Shown: positions 23,299-36,516 of the stretch, in pieces
How positions within the stretch are numbered: the first letter of the stretch is position 1
Layout: each line of letters opens with the position of its first letter
Assembly: GCF_047496725.1 (NCBI RefSeq)
Contig: NC_132978.1
Span: forward strand, 12,328,501-12,392,500
Source: Anoplolepis gracilipes
Taxonomy: Eukaryota > Arthropoda > Insecta > Hymenoptera > Formicidae
DNA: 64,000 nucleotides
Reading direction: 5' to 3'
Program-made: the position numbers and the translations under genes
The notes under the pieces: generated by a model
Databases searched by the model: none
What the model saw: the letters and a program-made list of their open reading frames with translations, nothing else
What the model was told of the DNA's origin: nothing

Positions 23299-26200
23299 AA
23301 AATATATAGGTTAAACATTTTTATGTTGTGTAAAACAGACGCGTGAAATATTTCATATAAAAAAATATGTCGAAGTTTACGAAATATAGGAATGCATTTC
23401 GAGAGCTTTGTTGAATGTATAGTTGATCGATATAACGTTGCATACGACACAGGAAATTGAATATCCTTCATATGGACACCCATCATTTATGGATGTATGA
23501 ACCTTACATTGATACCTATGAAATGATTGATGCTATATTTAGTGTTAACTTTACATATACACGTATATTTATTTTTTTCTCGCACGTTTATAAATACATT
23601 ATTATACTATTACAATATTTTTATAAAATTAATATAATTGACAGTCAAAAAATTAAATATATTACATAAAGAAAAATATTCGATCGAATCCTTTAAATCC
23701 TTAATGATATTAAATATTATGAAAAATTATGAAATTTATATCATTAAGAACATTTTTTTGTGCAACGTGCTTAAATATGAGAAGAAATTGTCAAATTTCG
23801 CGATACCCATTAAAAAATTGATTATTTTGCCGGATTAACATATAGCGGGAAAAGCGTAGGCGCCAAACATCTCTTGACAAATGGAGGTGCCATAACTCTA
23901 CACGAATGAAAATGTGAGAGAATGTCTCATACACAAGGAACTTCACCATTCGCTGAGTTATAATCTCTCATATAATTGTTTTATGGCAGGACCATAAACA
24001 ATTCAGATGCACAGGACTGTTCCGCCCGCGGGAGTAAGCAGGCTGCGCTGCAGTGATTTACCGAAAGCCGTAAATTTTTTAACTTACTGCGGATTAGATA
24101 GCACCATCTGAATGTAAATTCATCGTGACAAAACTGTGTCAGATACAGTCGACAACAAAAACTCCCGCACGGCAAGCTCCCGTTCGAACGTAGCGTCGAA
24201 CAATTCGCGTGCTACGCCACTGCCGCGATTTGCATAAGATAAATACCTACGGAGCGAATATACCATCCATCCTGGTGCCCGCGGCCTAATTTTATTCCTC
24301 TACCGCCGATCTTTTTATGCGCTTCGATTCATAACTTGTTGTTTCTTCACAAAACGAGGATATAAATTTTCATAATTTTACATGTTGCATACACAAACAT
24401 GTTCCGGACAGCACACGTGTAACGATAAATACAGATGAGATGACTTGGTTTAAATGACTTTGCTTTGTAAATGACGCCGTATGCGAGAGAAGAATTTCAA
24501 TACACGAAATATTTTGGCACGTAAGAGAGCATCGCGAAATAATAAACTCCCGGCGATTGATCCTTTCTCCCGAATAAAATTACGTTTACGTATCACTTAT
24601 ATAAAATGGACCATAACACCATTCGCCCCTCGATCATATTTCAATCCTGACGGTTCACCGTGCGGCAGCGTTCGATCTCGTTTCTGTGCCATTTGCCGTG
24701 CGCAAACGATCGCCATAAAGCACCCCGCGAGAGTCAGTAGAAAAAAAGGAAAAAACCCACGTCCACTTTCACGGTACACGAAAACGGACACGTGAGCGAT
24801 CTCTTTCTTTTCCCCTCTCGCGTTTCTCCAAGATCGCCGCGACGCAGTAAGTAGCGGCCATAATCTTAGTATATGCACGCGGGCATCGCTGTAAGTCCGC
24901 CTGTAAACGGCCGAATTATTCAAATGTTCGCACCCGAGTAGTACCCGAATGTTAGCGTAGCGACGACAAGCGATTCGCGAGCAGCCTGCTTGCCGAGCCA
25001 GCCAGCAGTCGCGTAACTCCTGCCAGGCATTCCGCGTTCCACGACGATAAATTGGCGTCGATATCGCGGCCAATTTCCAGAATGCGTTTAAGATGTAGCC
25101 GTGTTAGCGCTTGTGTAAGGCTTCAACTGCTAGGGGAATTTCACGAGAAAGGGAAAGAGAAAAAGCACAATCGTATACGTGAATAGTGCCATTATCTCGA
25201 TGCGAATAGTATCCCAAATATTCTTTTGAATTTCGATACGAAAAAAAAATCAAAATTCGCGTGTTTTCTGCATTTTTGCTAAAGAAACAACAAAATTGAC
25301 TTTCGTAAAAAGAATCCCTTGAAAGAAACAGGCGTAGTTTTACGAAATATATCTAAATCGCAATTCTTATTGAACAGTCAAGAGTACGATAATTAGTGAA
25401 TTTATCTTCGAGCAAGATAAACACCAACGACGATAGCAATTCGACTATAAGTAGTCGAAAAGAGAAACGGGACTGCTCGCGGAAATGGAGGCGAAGGTAA
25501 AAAGGGTAGTTGAGTTGTGCGAAGCGGAAGGCTAGCGGTGATTTACTGCGGCACGTCGTGCGCCAGATTACCCCCGCAACCCTTACAACGCGAGCCACCT
25601 AACTCTTCGACTGAAAGTTGACGGAGAAACCAGCGGCCGTGGCCACCCACGTCGCAATAAACGAGCCAATTAATATTGCTTCCCTCTTGCACTCGCTACT
25701 GCCCTTGACGGTTCGCTGGATCATCCCTGTGCGTGGGTGAATAATTGCATGAACGTCGCCTAGACGAAGGATCGTGGTTATCCGCCATTACCGAGCGTGA
25801 AAATTCTGCGGTCAAACCGGGCAGATTAGTAGGGATAGAATAAATAGAGGGAAGGTCTTGCGAGCCCTTAACGTGTCCTTGTCATTTTTAATTTATTTAT
25901 AAATAAGAACGCGAATTTTTTATAAATTTGCAAATTTTTGTTGATTTTTTCGAATCAAATGACAAACTTGAAAATATGTAAAAAAAAAAAAAACCGTTAT
26001 TGTAAATATTTCTTTAAAAATTATATTATCGTCACATTGTCAAATATCGCGCCAAGTTCGTTAAGATTTTTGATACGCACTCATAAAAGCTTTCTAGCGT
26101 GTTTTACATGCAAGAGATCTTTGTTCGGGCGTGTCTTCGTAAGTCTCGCCCTGAAATATAAAGGAAATGATTAACGAGCAAGCCCACCCTCCTTCATTTT

Positions 26201-27228
26201 CACGCCGTTTGTTCTCTCCCTCGATATTTACGAACTCTTGCCATAATATATGGCTATACGCCATATACGTGCGTAGACTTATGGCCAGTCATGTAACTCT
26301 ACATGGAAGTTTTAATGTAACAGTAAATGATTGTTCAAGTTTTTCTGGAAAAAAAAAAAACACAAGCAAATAATAATTTTTAAAAATCTTGAAGAGAATT
26401 ATATTTTACAACGCAAAGTCATAATCTTTTATCTGATATATGATAAATACATAATAAGCTTATTATTGAGAGAAAAAAAGCTAATATATAACTAGAAAAT
26501 GACATTTGAATTGCTATTCTGGTATATTTATAATACTATTCAATATATATTAACGTCATGCATTTTACATATTTCGTACGAAGCCTTCACATTTCAAAAT
26601 GTCAAATGACGAATCGTCGTGATGTTAATCAACGTGGATAAGTATAGACCTCATCTAAATCCATCGAGGAAAAAAAAAAAAAAGAAAGAAACGTCCAACT
26701 TCATTTACCTTCTCACGAAGCTCATAACGATACCGACATTTGTCAAAAAGCACGATTACGCGCCAGCGAAACTGGCAGCCGCGACGGTGTTAGCAACCGC
26801 CATCAGTCGCGCGGCGTTGTTTTAATGCCCGCGTGATTCTGCGCCGGGCTGCGTGATGAGGCCTCCTAATAACCAGTCGCTCACACGTCTGGCTGCCACC
26901 CTTTCCGCCCGTTCCGACGGCACCAACGTCACCCCCACGGCACCCGGCTACACCGAGCCAACACCAGCGCGCACCCGAACCTCTCTCCCTTCGTAGCGAG
27001 CTGCGAGCTGCGAAACTGTGGCATGTCGGCTTCGCATCAATCTTGTTAAATTACCCGCCCGGCCAGGAGTCGTTCTCTCGCTTGTGGATTGATAAATTGC
27101 CCGGTCCCGTCTTCCGCAGACACGTAACGCGCTCGACGTCGCGACCTCGAGGGTAGAGCGAGGAACGAGACGAGAGGGACGCCCGTTACCAAAATGCGTC
27201 GAGGAAAATCAAATTAACGTGCGCGGCG
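23294..27228. other. Noncoding stretch, no gene seen
   Basis: AT-rich to 23.85 kb, then mixed, with CpG-rich patches at 24.8-25.1 and 26.8-27.2 kb. A-runs at about 25980 and 26671. Short frames have no recognisable domains. No inverted repeat of note was seen. Confidence 0.45.
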
Positions 27229-27366
27229 CTTCGCTTCGCCTCGCCTCACCTCACCTCACCTCACCTCACCTCACCTCACCTCACCTCACCTCACCTCACC
27301 TCACCTCACCTCACCTCACCTCACCTCACCTCATCTCGCCTCGCCTCGCCTCGCCTCGCTTCGCTT
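27229..27366. repeat. CTCAC/CTCGC pentanucleotide array
   Basis: About 27 pentamers. The centre (about 27246-27335) is almost pure CTCAC; both edges are CTCGC and then TTCGC variants, so the array is roughly symmetric about its middle. It differs from the insect telomere unit TTAGG/CCTAA. Confidence 0.95.
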
Positions 27367-27781
27367 TCTGACAACGTGGATCCACTCGGCGCGCCGTGCT
27401 TCTCTGCCCAACCTGTCCTTCAACGGTTTGAACGCCGCGGCAAGCGTGAATGATAGAAGAGGAATGGCAAACCGAAAGAGCGGCATGTGACAGTTGCGGC
27501 TTTCAAGATGACTTTTCGCTGTCGATGAGTGACGCGAATCGGATTTTCATTCGCCGCATTTTCCAGCCGATTCATTGTTTGCGCGAAAATTAAAGGCTAT
27601 TCATAATAATTTAATTGCACATTTTTCTATACAAATAAACAACTGCTTTAAATTATAATAAATTAAAAATGTTTTTCGATATTTGCAGTAAAATTAATTT
27701 CTTATATATCAAGAAATAAAATTATAACCTGGTAGTTTTATTCGTTAATATTATGTAATTCATACACGAATTCTGCACATA
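27367..27781. other. Noncoding spacer
   Basis: CpG-rich for 200 bp after the pentamer array, then AT-rich. Nothing recognisable. Confidence 0.5.
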
Positions 27782-28312
27782 ATGTCCGATATCAGCCGTA
27801 ATCTCTTATCAAGTACCGTCTTACCTTGGCAGGTACTATTCCTTTTCTACCTATTGCCAGTATTCCACCTCTCCCATTCAGAGCTGCGCTATCGCCTTCA
27901 GCCCTGCGATGAAGATAACTATCGGCTCGTTACACCTACCGAGCATCGTGGCAAACGTGTTGTAACCAGGACCAAGTACCACCTAGTTGGATCACGGGAT
28001 GAGATAGAAAGAAGGCCAACTAAGCCATCGCTGATAGCGTCTCTAAGCTTGTGGACCTGGCTACCCAGGCGAACGCCAGTGGCTAATGGTAGGTCCGCGG
28101 CTTTAACGCGGCAACGCGACCATGTTGAGTCGGACCAAGGTAATCCTTACATATGGCCGAGAGATTCCACGGGATTAGGAAGGCGCGAACCCATTGTGCT
28201 TGTTTTCTCTCGCCGCGTTGAGTGTCCTTCTAATATCTACCGCGGTTCGACTGCCTGCGAATCCACTTGGTCGCGATTTCGCGAATATTCACTTTTCTCA
28301 TCAAACGAATGA
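27782..28312 (+). CDS. Unidentified ATG-initiated ORF, 176 codons, doubtful
   Basis: I do not recognise this product. It is the longest ATG-started frame free of microsatellite sequence. Residues about 13-31 are hydrophobic (LPWQVLFLFYLLPVFHL) and could act as a signal or anchor segment; the rest is basic, with scattered Trp and Cys and no motif I can name. The start context (CACATAATGT) is poor. No splice sites clearly bound it, and the segment is more GC-rich than its flanks, which lengthens chance frames. It may be an orphan gene, a relic of an unrecognised repeat, or chance; chance is most likely. Confidence 0.12.
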   Translation: MSDISRNLLSSTVLPWQVLFLFYLLPVFHLSHSELRYRLQPCDEDNYRLVTPTEHRGKRVVTRTKYHLVGSRDEIERRPTKPSLIASLSLWTWLPRRTPVANGRSAALTRQRDHVESDQGNPYIWPRDSTGLGRREPIVLVFSRRVECPSNIYRGSTACESTWSRFREYSLFSSNE

Positions 28313-30515
28313 AACGTTGAAACGTTCAAATACTTTGTTAATCGCTTCAAAGCTCCCCTGCTTCGTCTACACCCAATCTTGAATGCTAAAATGCGTTTGA
28401 TTTATTTTTTTATGTAAGATTTTTAATCATGTTTTAACACAAACGTTAATTATTTGCTGACACAACAATCGTCATTGCTTGTGTATTCGACAAAGAAATG
28501 CTCGTAAAAATCAAGATGAGTCAGATAATATTAATCCGGTCTCTTATTGTTTCGTGCGAAGATTCGTGAGAAAATTCTCTTTCGAGTAAGCCGAAACACG
28601 ATATGACGTAATTCAAGTCTCGCAATATTGATGTGGTGTTTAAGTTAAGACAGGATGATTTATTTTATTCGTATGTGCATTATTTTGAAACGATATACAC
28701 AAAAAATCTAAGCATGTATATAATATACATACATATGTCGATTCAATTTTTGCATACATAATTTTTCTACGTGCTCTACGTTTAAAGTTTAAACGCTATA
28801 TTCATATAATGTCAATTTTATTTCATTAATTATACAGCAAACAAGTATTTATACATGTATGTACATATGAATTAAAATGGAAAACTCGTGTATAAAATCA
28901 GTTGAGAAAAACACATCACGTAAACATGTTGAGCCTCGTGAAAGGATGATTCGAGGAAAGGAATGCTGCGAAGGACATAAATTTCGCATGGAAGAATCAA
29001 GTGGTAGGTAGGTACAATGTATCGCGGCAGGACTATACTCCACCGGGTTTTGAATGATAAATGGCCTTCAGTGGACTGGCTAATGAGTCGGCTAGACTGA
29101 CTTATACGACTCCGCTACGTTGGATTTTCCAGCGAAGGACTCGTGCGCTACCGGAAGGTGACGCTCGCGGGAGTAGCCGTCGTATCATCGTTACGGGCGC
29201 TCATTATTCAAACTTACCGCGTTCCATCTATCTCAGTTTTACATCGCGGGAGAGGATGTGAGCTGCGTGACGATGTCGGCGGCTCGAAATCCCCCGGCAT
29301 GCATTATTCACAGTTTCATATTGAAATTGCACGAGGGGCACACCGCTGCCTGCGCGAGGAAATGGAAACGCATTTTATCTCTCGCCTCGGCGACAGCCCG
29401 TCAAAGCCGCGCCACGTGACAGACGGCCTTGTTTCCACCTACAAATCTACCTGACATTTCGCCGCTCGCTACCGAAAAGCCTCGGTGAGAGAACGAACAC
29501 AGAATTTGACTCGCATAGAATCAAATACAAATCATCATAACTCAATAGATTGCGTCCCAAATATATATATATATATATATCATGATATATTTATTTTGTC
29601 ATTCTTGTACATTTTACGTCGAGAGTTTTCTCTGCGTCCTGGCAAACAGAAACTTGAAATAGATGACGAAATTTCATTAGTGCAACGTTATACGCTTAAT
29701 AAACGCTTCAACGATTTTACGAAATACAAAACAGCTATTTAGAGCTATTTATAATAATAAACGTTCTGCCAAGAGACGAAACGATATTCTTCGTCTCGCT
29801 GCGATAATAAGATATACATAAAGATCGCGAGCTTCATATATACGATTGCGCAATATCATCGGTCATTCCTTAGTCCTACAGTGACATACATCCATTAGCT
29901 CTAGTGTCCCTCTAGTGACGTAATGCCAAGGTGCGTCCCCATACCTGTTTCGAATAATGCACGCTGCGAACAATGACGTGCGGTGATGTATGTGGGTTAC
30001 GGGTCGAGCAGCTGTTGCTCTCGACAACTGGTTCCTCACACTCCCGTGGGCGCTCACAATGTCACAATGACGTGTGAGCACTTGTGACAGCATCGTGTGG
30101 GTACTACATACTACATTGGAGTTTGTATTACAAGCGCTTGGCTGCACGCAAGGGTGGTGCGACTCTTGTCGCTCACTATACAACATACGCCGCGCGCGTA
30201 TTTCCAAAATATATCCAAATATGATTACCTATTTTTTCGAGATGTGATTAGATACGGAAATTAAAAAATTGTCGAATGACACGTTGCAATTATGCCATTG
30301 AACATAGCATTAATTATTCTATAACAACGCGATTATATTTGTAAAAATATACATCTATTCCTGTACTCTTGTAATTTATTTAAAAATTGTAGAAAATAGT
30401 ACAACTGTGTGTGTTTTTGAAAAACAGACAGAGACAGTTTAATATTAAAGAGTTGATATTGTCAAATACAGTAGACGTTCGAAATTTACCTTTCATCGAG
30501 AAACGTATAATCTCA

Positions 30516-30519
<4 letters not shown>
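28313..30519. other. Noncoding stretch with (TA)n tract
   Basis: AT-rich to about 29.0 kb, CpG-rich at 29.05-29.48 kb, then mixed. A (TA)n run of about ten units lies at 29560-29580. No gene recognised. Confidence 0.5.

Positions 30520-30556
<37 letters not shown>
30520..30556. repeat. (AT)n microsatellite
   Basis: About 18 AT units. Confidence 0.95.
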
Positions 30557-30560
<4 letters not shown>

Positions 30561-30807
30561 AATGCAATACCAAGCGATAAGTAGTCCAATTTGGCAAGAT
30601 ACGTCACGTGAACTCATCCATGTCGAACTTAGCGCGCTACGCTTTGTAAAGCCTCAGCAGCTTCGCCCTTCTCGACACCGTGCGCAGGCTGTGCAGCGGA
30701 CTCGTATTCGCTGGCTATCGAGTCTGGATCACGTCACGTCGCGTCGGATCGCGTTACGCTCTCGACACTGATCGGAGATTAGCGCCGCCAAACCCCTGCC
30801 ACGATGT

Positions 30808-30808
<1 letters not shown>
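30557..30808. other. CpG-rich noncoding spacer
   Basis: GC-rich sequence between the AT and CT microsatellites, including CGTCACGTCGCGTCGGATCG near 30733. No gene seen. Confidence 0.45.
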
Positions 30809-30855
<47 letters not shown>

Positions 30856-30856
30856 C
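30809..30856. repeat. (CT)n microsatellite
   Basis: A pure CT core from about 30815 to 30846 with imperfect edges. Confidence 0.95.
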
Positions 30857-33326
30857 CCCTTCAATCCGCACCTCGTCCCAACCCTCCCTCCCCCCTGCCG
30901 CTACTCTACCCACCCTGCACCATCCCTCGGATTGCATTCAAATCACGCACAAAGAGCTCAACTTGAGAGCTTCTCTCGTAACCGCACTAGTGCCGCACCT
31001 ATCTGACAGCCGCATCTAACGGATTTTTAACGACCTTTTGTTGGCCAAAAAAAGAATGCGTATAAGCTTCCGATAGTTGGTCGGCCCTGTGAACGAGACA
31101 ACGCACGGAAACGATGATCAGATAACGCCGGGCATGGAAGTATCTTTTGATAAATCCGTGCGTCTCACAGCATGGTGTAGTAAGGGAAAGGTACATATTT
31201 CATAGATCATCCTCGCTAATGTTAATTTGAAATTGGAGCTACCGTGGACGTTCGAGATCGTGATTTATTAACGAAAAGAGAAAAATAATTTCATTCCTTC
31301 CGTCGAAATATACGTGACAGCTAATGGACATTGTGTGACAACCGTATAATAAATACTCTGCAACTAATTATCCTAATTTAACAAATAGGCCGCGTAAACT
31401 ACAATCAGCGTTCTTTGCAACTACCTTGCAGTCTAATCGTAAATTATCACATAGAACACCTTTGTTTACACGGCTCTCCACGACTGAGGAATTCTGAAAT
31501 TCAATTGTTGTCGACAGATATACGTACCTTAAGTACGGCCAGTGATAAATGACTTTTACCGCACACATCGTCGTTACCGTCTCGTTTCGAACTTCCTTCC
31601 TCGTGGCATAGTTCGTTTAACGTCACGTCGGATCTTCAAGATGGCGGTAAGCACAAGGGGGAACGATTTTGCGAGAGTCGTTAGCACGGTACCGAACCAC
31701 GCCTCCTTCTGCGAGGTCGCCTCCGTACGAACGCGTCCTGCTCCACAAAGAACGGCTGAAAGGCACTCGAGGCGAGACCAGAATTGCTGGAAAGACTCGT
31801 GAAACAAGAAATAATCACCCTATTATCAAGAGTTTAACGAGGCTTCGCTTATTATCGAACGTCGTCTATCTCTCCGGAGCTCCGGAGTTCCAGAGTTCCG
31901 GAGCTCCGAAATGCCGGAGGACTGGGCTATCCAACCGAGGAAATATGAATTTCGATTCCTATATTTCACCGACACCTCGCTCACCACGTTAACTCTCACA
32001 TCTTATGGAAATAATATACGCAAGGTGCGCGAAAAGGTAACGAGACGTTATTAATTAAATGTCTCTCTCACATTTATCTTGGAATATTTTACTAATCAAT
32101 TTTGCAGGCAACACACAATTTAGATACGAAAGATATTTAAAATAATGTATATTTCCAACGATATATCCAAGATATATCCGTGTTTTTAAAAAGTAATGTT
32201 TATTTATAGTCAAGTCCCACTTTCGATGAAAGCCATCTATTTGCGTGAGAAAGGAGAAAAAAAAAGAAAAAAAACAGTTTCTTCCTGACTTGCTTGTCAT
32301 ATATCGCGTTATACTTAATATGCTGTCGCTTTGTTAATTTCTACACTTTAAGTTATAATTAATGCGCGCTGAAATGTAAGACTCGCGTGAATGTTAATCG
32401 TTTTTCTGCTATAAAAACTCATGGTTTCCGTTCCACCTCTCTGTTACCTTCCATAAAAATGTAAGTTCCGCAGTAATAAATCACTTTTAATCAACTTCCG
32501 TTTTGATACAAGAGCTCGTTAAGCGAACGCCGCGAATGTGCTAGAATTAATAATGCGATAATACTCGGTAACGTATTGAATCAGTCAAGAGAGACGTTTC
32601 GAAATCAGACGCTCGCACGCAGACGCTGTCTGTTATATTCATAATTTAGGACGATCTTGATATCGAATTGATAGCGTCAGGATACGGTAAAGACAGACAC
32701 GTATCATTGCAAAATCAATTTTGTTCAAAGACGACGAGTCGACGAGTCTCGTGTCGAAGAAATCGTGCACAATTCGTACCATTCGTTACTGCAAGTAATG
32801 AAAAATGGTCCCGAGCTTAGATGGAAGCAGGTCGCGTCGGAAGAGATATAGATAGGTAAGCAACTATGGAAGGATGATAGAGTGGGCCTATGCATTCGTC
32901 CGGTAAATAGCGTGATTGATCGATATTATATTCATAACAGGCAACGACTTGTCATCAATCATATCCCGTCGCGCATAACTGCGGGTCTCTGTAATATACC
33001 TGCCCGGCCGGTATAATACATTACGCCTCCAGTTCGTATTCAGTACACCGGGTGATCTAGAAACATTCTCCTTGTGCCTCCCGCGGAAAGCGCGCACGCT
33101 AGAAAATTAATGGCCTCGACAACGGAATGACGCATTGTAAATACATTACACGTGTGTCTCATTTCTTTTCTCTTTTTCTTTTCAAACGCGAATCGAGAAA
33201 CACGGGTCGCTGTCAACAGAATGTACATGCGAGGCGCATATACTTAAAATAATAATACAATTATTTCACAATCAAAATATTATATTTTCATTCATATATA
33301 AAGCTAGTATAATCTCTCAATCTTTC

Positions 33327-33331
<5 letters not shown>
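30857..33331. other. Noncoding stretch, no gene seen
   Basis: Mixed composition, CpG-rich at 31.55-31.95 kb, AT-rich at 32.0-32.5 kb. A small palindromic cluster at 31871-31908 is listed separately. No coding or RNA gene supported. Confidence 0.5.
31871..31908. repeat. Short palindromic cluster of CCGGAGCTCCGG type
   Basis: The 12-mer CGGAGCTCCGGA at 31875-31886 recurs inverted at 31897-31908 around a 10-nt spacer. Each arm contains the self-palindrome CGGAGCTCCG, so arms can pair with themselves or each other. Confidence 0.6.

Positions 33332-33383
<52 letters not shown>
33332..33383. repeat. (CT)n microsatellite
   Basis: About 26 uninterrupted CT units. Confidence 0.95.
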
Positions 33384-33389
<6 letters not shown>

Positions 33390-36300
33390 CACCTACATAT
33401 ATGTATATGTATGTATGGACGCACGCAGTCACGCGCTTGCGTTCTGGACACGATGGGTTGATGTGCGTGACAATGGGTCCGGTGCTGACACGGTAGCCTT
33501 CCCCCGCTGCCACTCAAAGCCTCTCAGGTAACGCGATCCCGGCAGCCTAAATAAACAAGCTAGAATAAATAAAAGCTATTCTAAACGTCAGCTCGGTGTT
33601 TGCCTAGCTGTCACGGAAGTGGAGGGCACTCTCAGTCTCAAATGGATATCGAATCGGCCGTTTACAGCCCTCTTCTTTCGACGCGCGATAGGCCCCACCG
33701 TTCTGTACCGATGACGTTTGAACGATATTTTTATCATCGCCGTCATGCTCGTTAAATTGGCAACTCTAGACCTAAACTTGAAATACAAAGTACATGTATT
33801 CTAAATTTAGAGTAAAAATTTAAAATGGAATATTAAGTCTCTCTTTATCTATACGAATCTATACGAATTAATATTGTATGTCATCAATATATTGATGGAT
33901 ATAATAATGTATATGCGCGACCGTGATTATAAAAAAAAAGAAAAAAGAAAAAGGTGATGAGGTGATCGCTTTCCAGAATGATTGTAAAGTTGAATAGATA
34001 TTGAAATAAAATTTCTAATTAATACAGAAGGGACTCGTAAAGAAGGGGAAGCGTCGATTTCTCAACGATCGGGAGCAATCGCGCAAGACGTCCGAGATAA
34101 GCAGATAGGCGGGCACACGGTTGTGGACTGTGGAAGAAGCAAATGAAATTGACAGTCGACGTTTGTCTGCGTGCTCCTCTCGCTCGTAGTCTCTGTAGTC
34201 TGTCTGTCAGCATGACACCGAGCGACGCCTTCTTTATTATACATTCAATTATTAGGCGCTGCGCATGACAAGCGCTATTGCATATTTATATCTGCCAGCC
34301 GAGGCGAGCTCAGCCGGATAAGGGGGTTCCTGACAGCCCGTCACGAGCATACGTTAACATTCTTAATAACGTACCCGGTTTGTATACGTCCGACGTATAC
34401 GCGTACGTGTGGGTAACGCACACACGTGCGTAGCTACGCGTACATACACGACGTATGAAATGCACGTGCATCCACACACACCCATCGTCGGGACACGAAC
34501 GTGTAAAAGCCACACGGCAGTGGTGTAATTTCAATACACGAGGAAGCTATCAACCTTTATAACCTGTTTATTACGATAATACCGTAAATTTGCATCGCGT
34601 GTTCCCCGTAATCGCTCGCCACGGCGGATGTCATATTACGTTAACTACAGTAGTAGTTAAATAGGCATCCGGGGAATAGGCCCAAACCGGCATACCCTGA
34701 AATTTGCGCCACTCCTGGTGTGTGGTGTGTACATGGATATCGGTTTCAGAACGGTTTAATGAATTCCGCTTTGAATTTTACGTGGCAGCTTGTTTAACAC
34801 TTGACCGGTGAAACACATCTGACCGATAAATCAGCACTAATTATATATATATATACGTATTTGTATATATGTATATACATATATATATATAATAATTTAT
34901 TCGATTACAATTATACACACACTTGAAATTCAATCTGGGAATTATCTAGAAAAGCAAAACGTTGTGTAGCGCTGTGTGATATTTGAAGACTGAAATAGAA
35001 ATTCATGTATGCATTCGATTAGATCAGGCGCTCACCTGCAGCATGTTATTACAAGCGGACATGCTCGAGGTGTTGCAAATTTCATAATGAATTCAATACG
35101 ATGATATATAGTGGATATAAAGTTTTACAGAAACTACAAACATTTTGTTATTCATATACGTGTTACATATTATTGAAGATGTCGCGTCTACACGGAGATA
35201 AAATGCATGCCGATGTAGTAGCTTTTTCGTCAACAAAATGCTGAACACCGATCGTATATCAGACACCGCCCACGGCGACCGTGGCTCCATAAAAAGAACA
35301 AAAACTTTCTTATTTTCCCCGTCCATGGCCGCCTGCTTTGATATACGATACGTTTGTACCGTGTCGGCCAGAGCCTTCGAAAGCCGACCATCTACCGTAA
35401 CAGCATTTTTATGCTAAACTGGTCGATGCAACTGACAAGAATTGACAGAATTCGGAAAACAGCTGACAGCCCGCCACGCAGCCACTCCTCTGTCCGCCGA
35501 CGGTAAATTTCAAACCGCTTCTCCCTACTTTTTCTCCGGCCACAAAACGCGAATGCTGGTCCATTTCTACCATGTTCGCAGTCTCGTCCAGATAACCTCG
35601 AAAATTATGATTTAAATAAAGGGAGAAAAAAAAAGAAGACTTTGCAAGGTACGATATCAAAATCCGGAAAATTTTACAAAACATAAATTGTATAGTATGT
35701 AGAAAAGAAAGAAAAAAATATTTATGCAAAACTGCACATATTCCTATATCATGCATTGTATGTTTTCACGTATATTAATAACAAAATGAAATTGCTTTAA
35801 AGTGGCAAATAATTTCAGTATACATAATTTTTTATATTTTATATAATTGCAATTGCAAAAACAATAATACTTGTGAGATTTTTCATTTAATATATGTATT
35901 ATTTATTCATACATTGTGCGCACATGTCACTTGACAAATACCTTGAATATGTCATGTTATCATAGAGCTAAACTCGACGCGACCCTGTTATAATATAACG
36001 CTTGTGATCGATAAAACAAAAACTTAATTCGACTTAATCGCGTTATTACATATCAGCCGAGAATTCGCCACGCCTAAAGGTATGCAAGATGCAAGACAGA
36101 TGTACCTACGACACCAATTCCGCGCGTTCGCCAACAGTTAAAATAGAATTATATCCTTTCGGAGAAGCTATTATGTCGTGCATTCTATTAGCGTGTAACA
36201 TCATCTCGTCTGTAATTTGCTTGATTTACGGACGGAAAAAACGTCACGTAATTTCATCGTCATATATAATATTGCTATTTTCCGCGCGTAAGAATCTATC

Positions 36301-36454
36301 TTTGTCTGCCTGCGTAATGAATCCTCCCCGCTCTATATTTATCATCCGATATTTATTTTAATTGTGTTTAATCGACGGAACTGATGACTGACGACGTGCA
36401 CGCTTATTAACATTGTCGTATTTACTGACATCGTCTTCCATCTCCATTCATAAA
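33384..36454. other. Noncoding stretch, no gene seen
   Basis: CpG-rich around 33.4-33.75 kb and 34.3-34.7 kb. 34.37-34.46 kb is rich in alternating purine-pyrimidine steps (ACGTATACG, GTACGTGTG, CACACACGTGCG). 34.84-34.89 kb is TA-rich. 35.0-36.4 kb is mixed to AT-rich. No gene supported. Confidence 0.5.

Positions 36455-36511
<57 letters not shown>
36455..36511. repeat. (GA)n microsatellite
   Basis: About 25 GA units with one AAA interruption near the left edge. Confidence 0.95.

Positions 36512-36516
<5 letters not shown>

Noticed and set aside
27229..27366. Interstitial telomere repeat
   Set aside because: The unit is CTCAC/CTCGC, not the insect CCTAA/TTAGG unit.
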